DNA of 64,000 nucleotides from Maliibacterium massiliense (GCF_900604345.1 NZ_LR026983.1:1984001-2048000), one strand, 5' to 3'; counted from the first letter of the stretch, positions 53,706 through 63,323 are shown. Made by a program: numbers and translations. Notes: generated from the sequence alone by a model not told the origin.

Positions 53706-54656
53706 ATGGAAGCCTATCTTCGCACGGAGAAAATTCAGAAATCGTTCGGCAAGACGCAGGTGTTGAAGGACGTGGATATAAGCGTACAAAAGGGGGAGTT
53801 CGTCTGCATCCTGGGCCCGTCTGGCTGCGGCAAGACCACGCTGCTGCGCGTGATCGCGGGGCTGGAGCCACCCAATGGCGGCAAGGTGCATATCGGCGGC
53901 AGGGACGTCACCGACGTGCCTCCGGGCAAGCGTGCGCTGGGCTTTGTATTCCAGTCGTTTGCGCTCTTTCCCAACATGACGGTGTACGATAACGTGGCCT
54001 ACCCGCTTGCGGCGCATCGCGTGCCCAAAAGGGAGATCAAACAGCGGGTGGAGACGATCCTTGCGCGCACCCATATGGAGGACTTTACAAAAAAGTACCC
54101 CGCCACCCTTTCGGGCGGCCAGCAGCAGCGCGTGGCGCTTGCGCGCGCGCTGGTGATGGAGCCGGTGCTGCTGCTGCTGGACGAACCGCTCTCTGCGCTG
54201 GACGCCAAAGTGCGCGAACAGATGCGCGAGGAAATCCGCCAGTTGCAGCACAGCATGGGCATCACCACCGTGATGGTGACCCATGACCAGGAGGAGGCCC
54301 TCTCCATGGCCAACCACGTGGTGCTGATGGATCAGGGCGAGGTGGTGCAGAGCGGCCGGCCTGAGGAGCTGTATTTTCATCCCAACGGCAGGTTTGCCGC
54401 CACGTTTATCGGCAACGTCAATATCCTGGAGCACCATCTGGTGCGGCCGGAAACCATCGATATCGTGCCCGATGAGGCGGGCGAATGCGTCATCAGCGAT
54501 CTGATTTTTCACGGCGCAAGCTACCGGGCGTTTGTGGATACCCCGCGCTTTGGCAAGGTCATGGTGGACGTTCCCTCGCGCGTGAGCAACGCGCACCTCA
54601 AGCGGGGCGCGCGCGTGCGCCTTGTGTTGCCGGAAGGGGTGGCGCAGGATGGCTAA
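53706..54656 (+). CDS. ABC ATPase of the AEP/iron-type importer
   Basis: 316 residues. Walker A GPSGCGKTT, FVFQSFALFPNMTVYDNVAY, LSGGQQQRVALARAL, LLLDEPLSALDAKVR, VTHDQEEALSMA, then a C-terminal TOBE-like regulatory part (LVRPETIDIVP). AAGGAGG precedes ATG 53706. It overlaps the permease gene by eight bases. Confidence 0.92.
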   Translation: MEAYLRTEKIQKSFGKTQVLKDVDISVQKGEFVCILGPSGCGKTTLLRVIAGLEPPNGGKVHIGGRDVTDVPPGKRALGFVFQSFALFPNMTVYDNVAYPLAAHRVPKREIKQRVETILARTHMEDFTKKYPATLSGGQQQRVALARALVMEPVLLLLDEPLSALDAKVREQMREEIRQLQHSMGITTVMVTHDQEEALSMANHVVLMDQGEVVQSGRPEELYFHPNGRFAATFIGNVNILEHHLVRPETIDIVPDEAGECVISDLIFHGASYRAFVDTPRFGKVMVDVPSRVSNAHLKRGARVRLVLPEGVAQDG

Positions 54657-56394
54657 AAAGCGCGGATCCTTCAGCAGGCACGCGGGGCTCAACACCGTTA
54701 AAATCCTCTACGCGCTGACGATGACGCTGTTTGTGCTGCTGCCGCTGCTGCTGCTTGCGTCCCAGATCTTTTTTGACAGCGACGGCGCCTTTGTGGGCTT
54801 CTCGCGGGCGGGCGAGTTCTTTACCAACCCCAGCCTGGGGCAGGCTACGATGAACTCGATTTACGTCTCCACCATCGCCACCGTCATCGCGGTGGTGCTG
54901 GGATTCCTCTTTGCCTATGCGCTGGAGCGCACATCCATCCACGGCAAAAAGACGCTGCACGCCATCGCGCTGCTGCCCCTGTTTGCCCCCACGATGCTGC
55001 ACGGCATCGCGCTGAAATACCTGCTGGGCCGCCAGGGCCTGATCACCACGGGCCTGTTCGGGCTGCTGCCCGCGCTGGACGTCAATCTCTACGGCAAGGT
55101 GCTGATCATCGCGGCGGAGGTGCTCTACTGCTTCCCGCAGGTGGTGATGATCATGTCGCTCGCGCTGTCCAACACGGATTTTCGGCTGTACGAATCCTCC
55201 CGCATCATGGGCGCGTCGCGCGCGCGGGAGTTCTTCCGGCTGACGCTGCCCAACATCACCTACTCGCTGGTGAGCTGCATCATCGTCTGCTTTTCCCTGA
55301 GCTTTGCGGATTTCGGCGCGCCCAAAGTGCTGGGGGAGGGCTACAACGTGCTCTCCATCGAGGTGTACAAGCGCGTCATCGGCCAGCAGAATTTTTCGCT
55401 GGGCGCGGTTGCAAGCTTTGTGCTGATGATCCCTGCGGTGCTCTCCTACGTGGCCAACACGCTGGTGCGCCGCAAGCAGGAGGGCACGCTCAACGCGTCT
55501 TCCACCCGCTTCCGGCTGGAAAAGCGCCCCTTGCGCGACGGCATCGCGGGCGCGTACTGCTGGATCATCGCCCTGGCCATACTGGTGCTCATCGCCACGA
55601 TGTTCCTGGCCGCCACGGTGCGGCAGTGGCCCTACGACCTGTCGCTGACCTTTGACCGCTTCCTGATGAAAAACGTGCCAAGGGCAGACGGCATGCAGAC
55701 CTATTTCAACAGCCTGCTGCTGGCGCTGGTATCGGCGGGGGTGGGCACCATCATGGTGTTTGTCGCCACCTATTTGATCGAGAAGGTGCGCTCCATGCAG
55801 CGCACGGGCGCCTACATCCGGTTTCTGTCGATGCTGCCCATGTCCATTCCGGGCCTGGTGGTGGGTATCGCGTTCATCCTGTTTTACAACCACCCCGCAA
55901 ACCCATTGAACTTTATCTACGGCACCATGGCCATCATGGTTATCGCAAACGTGGTGCATATGTTCTCCACGCCCTACCTGACCGCCACCGCCTCGCTGCG
56001 CAAGCAGGATAAGGAGTACGAGATGGTGTCCGACGTGATGGGCGTGCCCCGGGTGCGCACTTTCTTCTGCGTCACGCTGCCGCTGTCGCTGCGGGCGTTT
56101 GCGGAAAATTTCATTTACTACTTTGTCAACGCCATGGCGACCATCTCCGCGCTGGTGTTCCTCTACAGCCCCGGCTTCAAGCCCATGTCGGTAGCCATCA
56201 TCAACATGGAGGAGACGGGGGATGTGGCGACCGCCGCGGCCATGTCGCTGATGATATTGGTGACCAACCTGGTGGTCCGGCTGGTGTTTGACAAGCGCGT
56301 GGAGCGCCTGGACGACCGCGTGCGCCATGTGGAGCGCAAACCACGGCGTCGCCGCCGCAAACAGGAGGAGGGCCAGGACGTCATGGCGGCCTGA
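54649..56394 (+). CDS. fused ABC permease of the AEP/iron-type importer
   Basis: 581 residues, about twelve membrane helices as two permease halves. Each half has an EAA coupling loop: SSRIMGASRAREFFRLTLPN and VSDVMGVPRVRTFFCVTLP. The fusion is normal for FbpB/PhnU-type transporters. The end is basic (KPRRRRRKQEEG). It is the last gene of the operon, and a terminator follows. Confidence 0.92.
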   Translation: MAKKRGSFSRHAGLNTVKILYALTMTLFVLLPLLLLASQIFFDSDGAFVGFSRAGEFFTNPSLGQATMNSIYVSTIATVIAVVLGFLFAYALERTSIHGKKTLHAIALLPLFAPTMLHGIALKYLLGRQGLITTGLFGLLPALDVNLYGKVLIIAAEVLYCFPQVVMIMSLALSNTDFRLYESSRIMGASRAREFFRLTLPNITYSLVSCIIVCFSLSFADFGAPKVLGEGYNVLSIEVYKRVIGQQNFSLGAVASFVLMIPAVLSYVANTLVRRKQEGTLNASSTRFRLEKRPLRDGIAGAYCWIIALAILVLIATMFLAATVRQWPYDLSLTFDRFLMKNVPRADGMQTYFNSLLLALVSAGVGTIMVFVATYLIEKVRSMQRTGAYIRFLSMLPMSIPGLVVGIAFILFYNHPANPLNFIYGTMAIMVIANVVHMFSTPYLTATASLRKQDKEYEMVSDVMGVPRVRTFFCVTLPLSLRAFAENFIYYFVNAMATISALVFLYSPGFKPMSVAIINMEETGDVATAAAMSLMILVTNLVVRLVFDKRVERLDDRVRHVERKPRRRRRKQEEGQDVMAA

Positions 56395-56426
56395 TTGCCG
56401 CGGCAACCATATACGAAAAAAGCCGC

Positions 56427-56461
56427 CGGCGCGCATAGGAATCCATGCGCGCCGTTTTTTT
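56427..56461 (+). terminator. terminator after the importer operon
   Basis: CGGCGCGCAT (56427-56436) pairs with ATGCGCGCCG (56445-56454), then seven T. Confidence 0.9.
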
Positions 56462-56585
56462 ATGCGTTTATGGCGCACTTTTCCTGAGAAATGCGGATAT
56501 GTTCCGCCTGCCGTGGTAAAATAAGGATGGTATTCCTTCGGATGCAATGTCATCCGCCACAGAAAAATAGAGGGGGAAATCTTCA

Positions 56586-57539
56586 TTGGCAACGGACAAT
56601 CGTAAAGTGGTATTGGTGGGCACGGGCCTTGTGGGCATGAGCTTTGCCTACGCGCTGCTCAACCAGAACGTGTGCAGTGAGCTGGTACTCATCGACATCG
56701 ATACAAAGCGCGCCGAGGGCGAGGCGATGGACTTAAACCACGGCCTGGCGTTTTCCGGCTCCAACATGAACATCTACGCGGGGGATTACAGCGACTGCAG
56801 GGACGCGGATATCGTGGCCATCTGCGCGGGCGTGGCGCAAAAGCCGGGTGAGACGCGCCTCAACCTGCTGCAGCGCAACACCGCCGTGTTTGAATCCATC
56901 ATCCGTCCGGTGGTGGATGCGGGCTTTGAGGGCATCTTCCTCATCGCTACCAACCCGGTGGACATCATGGCCCATGTGACGCAGGCCATCTCCGGCTTTG
57001 ATACCAGCCGCGTGCTGGGCACCGGCACCGCGCTGGACACCGCCCGCCTGCGCTATCAGCTGGGCGCGTACTTCTCGGTGGACCCGCGCAACGTGCACGC
57101 CTACGTCATGGGAGAGCATGGCGACAGCGAGTTTGTGCCATGGTCCCAGGCGATGATCGCCACAAAGCCCATCCTCTCTATCATTGCGGAGCAGTCGGAT
57201 CGCTACAGCTACAACGAGCTGCTGCAGATCAGCGAGGATGTCAAAAACGCCGCCCAGAAGATCATCGTGGCCAAAAAGGCCACCTACTATGGCATCGGCA
57301 TGGCGATGGTGCGCATCGTGCGCGCCATATTGGGCAATGAATCCAGCGTGCTGACCGTCTCCACCATGCTGCAGGGGGAGTACGGCTTAAACGACGTCTA
57401 CATCGGCGCGCCCTGCATCGTCAACCGCAGCGGCGTGCAGCGGGTGATCTCGCTGACCCTCACGGGGGAGGAACTGGCAAAATACCAGGCCTCCAGCCAG
57501 ATACTCTCGGAGCTTTACGCTGGCATCAAGCTTTCCTGA
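56586..57539 (+). CDS. ldh: L-lactate dehydrogenase
   Basis: 317 residues. GTGLVGMSFAYALLNQ (NAD binding), LIDIDTKRAEGEAMDL, ICAGVAQKPGETRLNLL with the active-site loop, ATNPVDIMAHV, VLGTGTALDTARLR, and GEHGDSEFVPWS with the catalytic histidine. Reduces pyruvate to lactate with NADH. Malate dehydrogenase of the same fold is less likely because the loop has Gln before KPGETR. TTG 56586 follows AGAGGGGG. Confidence 0.93.
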   Translation: MATDNRKVVLVGTGLVGMSFAYALLNQNVCSELVLIDIDTKRAEGEAMDLNHGLAFSGSNMNIYAGDYSDCRDADIVAICAGVAQKPGETRLNLLQRNTAVFESIIRPVVDAGFEGIFLIATNPVDIMAHVTQAISGFDTSRVLGTGTALDTARLRYQLGAYFSVDPRNVHAYVMGEHGDSEFVPWSQAMIATKPILSIIAEQSDRYSYNELLQISEDVKNAAQKIIVAKKATYYGIGMAMVRIVRAILGNESSVLTVSTMLQGEYGLNDVYIGAPCIVNRSGVQRVISLTLTGEELAKYQASSQILSELYAGIKLS

Positions 57540-57558
57540 AGGATATGCGATCACTGTA

Positions 57559-57592
57559 AAACCGCATCTGCAAAGGTGCGGTTTGTTTTTTT
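57559..57592 (+). terminator. terminator after ldh
   Basis: AAACCGCATC pairs with GGTGCGGTTT, then GTTTTTTT. Confidence 0.85.
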
Positions 57593-57749
57593 GCTTAAAG
57601 TAGAGAAAACAATTGAAAATTTGCATATGAATAATATAAATTGAAAAAGCAGCAGAATTTCGCTTTATTTAGATGTATTTGATAAAAATTGATCTATAGT
57701 ACATTTGCAACGGAGAGAAAAAAGCATTATGATGAACGTACAGTATACA

Positions 57750-57849
57750 AAATTGTACACAATTTAGTATGCAAAAAAATTCCGAAGGCCGCTGCGCTCG
57801 CGAAAGTGAAAAGAAATGCCTTGGGAGATTGTGTACAACATGGTATACT
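57750..57849 (+). promoter_or_regulatory. GntR-controlled promoter with two operators
   Basis: Promoter TTGGGA (57821-57826), 17 bases, TATACT (57844-57849). Operators: AAATTGTACACAATTT (57750-57765, seven-base arms) and TTGTGTACAA (57829-57838) inside the spacer. The region from 57593 is AT-rich and holds no gene. Autorepression by the GntR protein downstream is likely. Confidence 0.75.
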
Positions 57850-57930
57850 TAAAACGCCATCTATATGGTCTGATACGCCCTGTGCATCATCACGCCGGGG
57901 TGCGCAAAGAAGATTGAGGAGCATTTGTTC

Positions 57931-58584
57931 ATGGAAACGAAAACCACTGCGCAGCGTGCCTATGAGGCAATCAAGGAGATGTATCTCACCCGTAAGCTGA
58001 TGCCCGGACAGCAGATTGTGGAAGCGGTCATCGCAGCGGAGCTGGGCATATCGCGCACGCCCGTGCGCGAGGCGATCCGTCGGCTGCAGGAAGAGGGACT
58101 GGTGGAGACCATCATGAACCGCGGGTCCTTTATCAAGGCCATCACGCGTGAGGATGTCATTGAGTATACGGAGCTGAGCGAGGGCATCGACGGCATGATC
58201 GCATACTTACTGGCAGAACGCTACGGCGAGGGCGAGCTGCGCGAGGAGACGGTGCGGGAGCTCGAGGACATGATTGCACAGATGGAACAGTTTTTTGCGC
58301 AGGGCCGGGTACGGGACGTTGTCAACTGTGACCGCGCCATGCACATGCGAATGGCGGACTTGTGTGGCAACCGGCACTTGCGCGACACCTTCTGCAGGGC
58401 GGCGGAAAACTTTTACAACGACATGTGGTTCCTTACGCTCTCCATCGAAAGCAAGCAGGTACCCCAACAGGACAACCACCGCGCGCTGATTGACGCAATC
58501 CGCCGCGCGGATCCCGAGGGAGCGCGCAGCATCGCGCAGCGCCACCGCCACTACCTGCGCCAGGCGATCAAAGAGAGCGAGTAG
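57931..58584 (+). CDS. GntR family regulator, FCD type
   Basis: 217 residues. Winged helix (KLMPGQQIVEAVIAAELGIS, RTPVREAIRRLQEEGLVET) and FCD domain with the ligand/metal positions in DRAMHMRMADLCGNRHLRD and DNHRALIDAIR. It is a paralogue of the protein at 8336. It heads a cluster with a binding lipoprotein and split transketolase, so it probably senses a sugar acid or sugar phosphate. ATG 57931 follows GAGGAG. Confidence 0.9.
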   Translation: METKTTAQRAYEAIKEMYLTRKLMPGQQIVEAVIAAELGISRTPVREAIRRLQEEGLVETIMNRGSFIKAITREDVIEYTELSEGIDGMIAYLLAERYGEGELREETVRELEDMIAQMEQFFAQGRVRDVVNCDRAMHMRMADLCGNRHLRDTFCRAAENFYNDMWFLTLSIESKQVPQQDNHRALIDAIRRADPEGARSIAQRHRHYLRQAIKESE

Positions 58585-58858
58585 CGGGCGACCGACGAGC
58601 ATCTCCTATTCTGCGCAGCAGCCTCTTGCGCGCGGAAAAAACCACAAACAAACAAATAGACATCTGCCGCAATCGGCGCGCCAGGCCGGGTGTCTGTTTC
58701 GTTTACCCTAAAAGTGCCTGCGGAGGCGCGAACAGGGGAAATCGCCAGGGGGCGGACGCGCAATGCTCTGTGGCGGTCATGCACATCCAGTTGAACCGCA
58801 AACGCAAGTACCATCGAATGACTATCGCAAAAAACACAAGAAAGGAAGATTCCACATC

Positions 58859-59833
58859 ATGAAAAAGACCGTAAAATGCATCTGCATGCTGCTAGCGCTC
58901 GCGCTTACCCTGTCACTTGCCGCCTGCAGTCCCGCCAAGGCGACTCCCTCCGCCGCAGAGGGCCAGACCTCCCAGCGTGAGGGATACAGCATCGGCTACA
59001 TTGTCAAATCCATGTCCCTGCCCTTCTTTGTGGAAATGGAAAAGGGCATCCGGTCCTATATGGAGGAAAAAGGTACCGGCCAGGATCAGCTTATTACGCT
59101 CGATAGTAACAAGGACCTCACCAAGGAACTGAGCAACGTGGAGGATCTGGTCAGCCAGAAGGCGGACGCTATTCTGCTTGCCACCTACGATTACGAGGGC
59201 TCGTGCGCCTCGGTGGATATCGCAAACGCCGCTAGCGTCCCCATCATCCTGGTGGACAACCCCAGCAAAAACGCCGATTCCGCTTCGGCCGTCGTCACCT
59301 CCGACAATAGGACGGCGGGCGCGCTGGCCATGGAAAATCTGTGTGAGGGAATGGGCGGCAAGGGCAACTTGGTCATCTTTCAAGAGAGTACCAACACCGC
59401 GGGGCGCGCACGCTATGAGGGCGCGATCGAGGCGTTGAAAAAATATCCGGACATAAATGTGATTGTCGATCAGGACGGCACCGCGGGCGTGGACAACGCC
59501 ATGAAGATCTTTGACGATGTCATGAGCGCCAACAAGGACATTGACGGCGTGTGGGTGTATAGCGACAACCCCGCCCAGGGTGTAGTCGCGGCCATCGAGG
59601 CGGCGGGTCGCACGGGCGATATACAGGTGGCGGCCATTGACGGCTCGGCGTTCAACCTGGATCTGATCCAGAAGGGCCAGCAGTTCGGCACATCACTGCA
59701 GTTCCCCTATAGGATGGGCTACATGGCAGCGGAGATCGCCTACGGCCTGATCGAAGGCAGGGCGCCCGCGCAGCAGCGTACCGAGCTGGGCGTCGAATGG
59801 GTAGACGCTGCGAACGTCGAGCAATACCTGTAA
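58859..59833 (+). CDS. sugar-type ABC substrate-binding lipoprotein
   Basis: 324 residues. Lipoprotein signal ending LAAC at Cys23, then the RbsB-like fold: SIGYIVKSMSLPFFVEMEKG, VEDLVSQKADAILLATYDYE, PIILVDNPSKNADSASAVV, VAAIDGSAFNLDLIQKG. AAAGGAAG precedes ATG 58859. No permease or ATPase is near; the following genes are transketolase subunits, so the ligand may be a sugar that enters pentose-type metabolism. Confidence 0.9.
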   Translation: MKKTVKCICMLLALALTLSLAACSPAKATPSAAEGQTSQREGYSIGYIVKSMSLPFFVEMEKGIRSYMEEKGTGQDQLITLDSNKDLTKELSNVEDLVSQKADAILLATYDYEGSCASVDIANAASVPIILVDNPSKNADSASAVVTSDNRTAGALAMENLCEGMGGKGNLVIFQESTNTAGRARYEGAIEALKKYPDINVIVDQDGTAGVDNAMKIFDDVMSANKDIDGVWVYSDNPAQGVVAAIEAAGRTGDIQVAAIDGSAFNLDLIQKGQQFGTSLQFPYRMGYMAAEIAYGLIEGRAPAQQRTELGVEWVDAANVEQYL

Positions 59834-60033
59834 AAAGAATGCTTGCTCCCTTTGTGCGCTTTGTATGAGCGGGAAAAAGAGCGCAGCCTCCCTTACACGC
59901 TTACGGATCATATGGAGTCGTACAAATACCATGAAAATGCCTTGCGCAGCGTGAGCGATGCCCGCCCGGGCGTGGGGAAACGCAGCGCGAGGCATTCTCA
60001 CTTTTTTAAAAAGTTTATGAAGGAGGAAAAACC

Positions 60034-60861
60034 ATGGAGGAACAGAAGCTGGAGCTGCTGCGAGGGAATGCCCGCACCATTCGCAAGTGGGTGATCGAGA
60101 TGATTGCGCACCTGGGCGTGGGACACATCGGCGCAAGCCTGTCGTGCGTGGATGTGTTGACCGTACTCTACTTCGACGCGATGCGCGTTGACCCTGAGCG
60201 CCCCAGGTGGGTGGATAGGGATCACTTTATTCTGTCTAAGGGGCACGGCGGCCCGGGGCTCTACGCCACGCTTGCGCTGCGGGGCTACTTTCCAAAGGAG
60301 ATGCTGATGACCCTCAACCGGCCGGACACCAATCTGCCCAGCCACTGCGATATGCGCCTGACGCCGGGCATTGACCAGACCACAGGCTCGTTAGGCCAGG
60401 GCATTTCCTGCGCAGTGGGCCATGCGCTGGCCGCGCGGGTGCTGGGCAAGGATTACCGCGTCTACAGCATGGTAGGCGATGGCGAGCTGCAGGAGGGTCA
60501 GGTGTGGGAAGCGCTGATGCTGGCAGGTGCCCAGCGCCTGGCCAACTTCGTGTGCATCGTCGATCAAAATGGCCTACAGGTGGGCGGCAACGTGCGCGAT
60601 GTGGTGGATGTTGAACCGCTGGCGGATAAGCTGCGCGCCTTTCAATTCCACGTGCTGGAGGTGGACGGCCACGACGTGGGCGCCATTGCGCACGCACTGG
60701 CGCTGGCCAAAGCCCACGTGGACGGCCCCACGTGCCTGATCGCCCACACAATCAAGGGTAAGGGCTACGCGCCTGCCCAGGGGCAGCGCCATTGTCACCT
60801 GATTCCGGTGTCGGAGGCGGACTGCCTGGCAGCCTGTGCTTATATTGATGCGCAGGGTTAA
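60034..60861 (+). CDS. transketolase, N-terminal subunit
   Basis: 275 residues. Thiamine diphosphate-binding half: IAHLGVGHIGASLSCVDVL, DHFILSKGHGGPGLYATLA, TTGSLGQGISCAVGHALAAR, and the TPP motif GDGELQEGQVWEAL ... QNGLQVGG. It transfers two-carbon units between sugar phosphates together with the next gene. Split transketolases are common in Clostridia and may act on unusual sugars. AAGGAGG precedes ATG 60034. Confidence 0.93.
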   Translation: MEEQKLELLRGNARTIRKWVIEMIAHLGVGHIGASLSCVDVLTVLYFDAMRVDPERPRWVDRDHFILSKGHGGPGLYATLALRGYFPKEMLMTLNRPDTNLPSHCDMRLTPGIDQTTGSLGQGISCAVGHALAARVLGKDYRVYSMVGDGELQEGQVWEALMLAGAQRLANFVCIVDQNGLQVGGNVRDVVDVEPLADKLRAFQFHVLEVDGHDVGAIAHALALAKAHVDGPTCLIAHTIKGKGYAPAQGQRHCHLIPVSEADCLAACAYIDAQG

Positions 60862-60875
60862 AGGAGGGACAATGT

Positions 60876-61808
60876 ATGTTGCAATTTGACGCGAAGCTGG
60901 GCAGCGAGGTCGTTGCCGAGCAGATGATCGCGCTGGGGGCGGAGCTGCCGCTGGTGGCCATTGAAAGCGATATCCGTTTCTTTTACGCCGCGGCGTTTGC
61001 CCAGCAGTATCCAGAGCGCTTTATCGACTGTGGCATTGCAGAAAGCAATACCGTGGGCGTGGCCGCAGGCATCGCGGAGGCGGGCATGATCCCCGTAATC
61101 CACTCGCTGGCGCCTTTTATCACGCGCAGGGTGTACGATCAGCTGGTCGTGTCCATCGCCTACAGCGGGCTAAACTGTAAGGTGCTGGGGGATTCACCTG
61201 GATTGTATGCAGAGATCAACGGAGGCACCCACATGTGCGTGGAGGATGTAGCCATCATGCGGGCCATTCCACGCTTTATCGTGGCGGATGCCTGCGACAA
61301 CGAGGCGCTGCGCGCGCTGCTGCCACAGGTGATGCGCCATCCCGATCCGGTCTATCTGCGCGTGGCGCGCAAGACATACCCCGTCTATGAACGGGGTGCC
61401 ACGTTTACCCTGGGCAAGGCCAATCTGCTGCGCGATGGCGGAGACGCTGCCATCATCGCCAACAGCCTGATGGTGCCCTTTGCGCTGGAGGCGGCGCGTG
61501 TGCTGGCGCTGGAGGGGATCGACGTGATGGTGTATGATATGCACACCATCAAACCCATCGACAAAGAGGCGATCCTGCATGCGGCCCAAACGGGGCGCAT
61601 TGTCACAGCGGAAAATAACTCCGTGCTGGGCGGTCTGGGCAGCGCTGTGGCCGAGGTGCTGGCCGAACAGGGCGGCGGCGTGCGAATGGCGCGCATCGGT
61701 ATCCAGGATCAATTTGGCGTGACGGGTTATTTGGACTATTTGACAGAGAAATTCGGTATGCGCCCCGAGGATATCGCACAGGCAGTGCGGGGTATTCTGG
61801 CACAGTAA
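60876..61808 (+). CDS. transketolase, C-terminal subunit
   Basis: 310 residues. Pyrimidine-binding half: VAIESDIRFFYAAAFAQ, RFIDCGIAESNTVGVAAGIA, HSLAPFITRRVYDQL, TENNSVLGG-like segment (VTAENNSVLGGLGSAVAEVL). It starts 14 bases after the N-terminal subunit with AAAGGAGGG; both are needed for one enzyme. Confidence 0.93.
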   Translation: MLQFDAKLGSEVVAEQMIALGAELPLVAIESDIRFFYAAAFAQQYPERFIDCGIAESNTVGVAAGIAEAGMIPVIHSLAPFITRRVYDQLVVSIAYSGLNCKVLGDSPGLYAEINGGTHMCVEDVAIMRAIPRFIVADACDNEALRALLPQVMRHPDPVYLRVARKTYPVYERGATFTLGKANLLRDGGDAAIIANSLMVPFALEAARVLALEGIDVMVYDMHTIKPIDKEAILHAAQTGRIVTAENNSVLGGLGSAVAEVLAEQGGGVRMARIGIQDQFGVTGYLDYLTEKFGMRPEDIAQAVRGILAQ

Positions 61809-61825
61809 TGGCGGCATAGAAAGAA

Positions 61826-61866
61826 CATGCGCAGCGGGCAGCGTCCGCCGCGCATGTTTTTTTCGC
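61826..61866 (+). terminator. terminator after transketolase
   Basis: ACATGCGC and GCGG pair with CCGC and GCGCATGT, then seven T. Confidence 0.85.
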
Positions 61867-61951
61867 AATGATACAATGCTGTTGCATTTTAGTGACAAAT
61901 TGTAGGAAACCGGCAGGTAAGCTCGTCTTATCAAGCAAAGGAGATGATCCA

Positions 61952-62194
61952 ATGGTGCGCATGCGCAGGGACAATCTGCGGCGCTGCTGCGTCAAAGCGG
62001 CGCTGCTGGGTGTGTTGTTGGTCGCCGGCTGCGGGATGTTGGGGGTGCACGCTGCGGAGGAGCCCCGCACGGCCGCGTCCGGGCAGGATACGCAGGTGGT
62101 CATCGAGGTGGTGCGCATGCCGCGGCAGGATGCGGCGGACGGGCAGGCGCCCCATACGCAGCGCATCGCGCTGCCCGTGTTTCGTGTGGATTAA
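61952..62194 (+). CDS. small secreted protein, unknown
   Basis: 80 residues: basic head (RMRRDNLRRCC), hydrophobic signal ALLGVLLVAGCGMLGVHAA, then a short hydrophilic mature part (EEPRTAASGQDTQVVIEVVR). Cleavage after VHA by signal peptidase I is likely; VAGC could also act as a lipobox. AAAGGAGATGATCC precedes ATG 61952, a strong site. I recognise no family. Confidence 0.6.
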   Translation: MVRMRRDNLRRCCVKAALLGVLLVAGCGMLGVHAAEEPRTAASGQDTQVVIEVVRMPRQDAADGQAPHTQRIALPVFRVD

Positions 62195-62606
62195 AAAGAG
62201 GGGCTGCCGCCGCAGCTGCGCGGCGTGCGAACGGCTTTTGCGAAGTTGCCTGGCATAGAGCGCGCAGAACGCGGCATGCCGCGCATTGGACGCGCGTACG
62301 AAGAACCTCCGCTTGTGCTGCCAGCGGGAGGACACAGCATCGCGCCTTGCGGCAGGGGCGGGTTTCAACCTATGGCAGCGCCGGGTGCTGCCGCTACGAA
62401 CCTCGCTACACCCCGCATGAGGCGCGCGTGTTAAAATGCCACACGGGTCTAAGCCCGGGCGGAGTAGGCCAGGGCGCATCCTTCGCGTAAGTGTGGGGAT
62501 GCGGCGCACATGCAAAGCGGCGCCCGCGGCCATCGCCAATCATATCCGGCAGAAATTACGCGTCAACGGGTGCGCGCAGGGGAAATAAATCGAGCCTTTT
62601 CAGCCA
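62195..62606. other. intergenic, no gene recognised
   Basis: About 410 bases of high GC without a protein-like frame or ribosome site. Short self-complementary stretches occur (for example GGGTCTAAGCCC near 62444), but nothing matches an RNA class I know. Confidence 0.4.
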
Positions 62607-62664
62607 TAAAAAACAATGAAAAGAGCCGCCACAGCGTAAGCATGTGCTTTGCTGCGGCGGCTCT
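62607..62664 (-). terminator. terminator of the pilus-gene operon
   Basis: On minus AGAGCCGCC (from 62664) pairs with GGCGGCTCT (to 62622), with inner GCAGC/GCTGT pairs, followed by TTTTCATTGTTTTTT. Confidence 0.8.
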
Positions 62665-62678
62665 CTTTGCAGCGCTCT

Positions 62679-63323
62679 TTACTGCGCGTCCTCGGGCACA
62701 GTGGCGGTATCCTGGAAAGGATTGGGCTTGCCAAAGGGCAGGCTGCCCGCGTCCGTGGGCTTATCCGTGCCGCCGGTGCGGTAGACGTGGTTAAAGACCA
62801 CGCTCACCTCGGTATCGTAGGTAAAGGGCTGGCCCTCCACCTGTTTGGCGGGGGCGATCTCCATCGAGACGATGTGGTTGCGGTAGGCGCCCGTCTCCAG
62901 CGTGGTGAGGATGCGGCGCACGTCGTTGTAATCGGCCGCAAAGCGCACGCTCACCTGCTGAAAGGCGTAATGCTCCTGGGTGGTGTTGCCGGTGTAGGAG
63001 ATCTGCACCTGCCGCGCCGCTTGGCCGATCACCTGCTGGATATAGAGGGTAAGCTGGCTTTCGTCCAGGGAGGCGGGGATATTCTCCAGCAGCGCCTCCG
63101 TCTGGGCGCGCAGGGTGTCGGTATCCTGCTGCAGGCGAGGCAGCGAGGATACCTTGGTGTTGATCTGCTGCAGCGTCGCATCGTTCTGCGCGTACTGCTC
63201 CTCAAGCGTTGTGACGCGCTGCATCCACGGGTTGAAAAACAGGGTAAAATACAGGCCAAACACCAGCACCACGCCCAAAATGACGAGCAGCACGCGTTCG
63301 CGTTTGGATAGCTTCATCATCAT
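62679..63323 (-). CDS. PilO/GspM-like pilus assembly protein
   Basis: 214 residues: short basic head (KLSKRERVL), one transmembrane helix (LLVILGVVLVFGLYFTLFF), a coiled coil (LEEQYAQNDATLQQINTKV), then an alpha/beta domain (SLDESQLTLYIQQVIGQAA). This is the PilO plan: inner-membrane scaffold of type IV pili. It overlaps the PilN-like gene by four bases, supporting the pair. Confidence 0.78.
   Translation of the reverse strand: MMMKLSKRERVLLVILGVVLVFGLYFTLFFNPWMQRVTTLEEQYAQNDATLQQINTKVSSLPRLQQDTDTLRAQTEALLENIPASLDESQLTLYIQQVIGQAARQVQISYTGNTTQEHYAFQQVSVRFAADYNDVRRILTTLETGAYRNHIVSMEIAPAKQVEGQPFTYDTEVSVVFNHVYRTGGTDKPTDAGSLPFGKPNPFQDTATVPEDAQ

Noticed and set aside
54598..56592. 664-codon minus-strand frame over the permease gene
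   Set aside because: Long because of high GC in the opposite frame; histidine- and glutamine-rich composition, no start signals.
61931..62539. 202-codon minus-strand frame after the transketolase genes
   Set aside because: Antisense to the small secreted protein, which has a strong ribosome site and a signal peptide; arginine/histidine-rich shadow composition.
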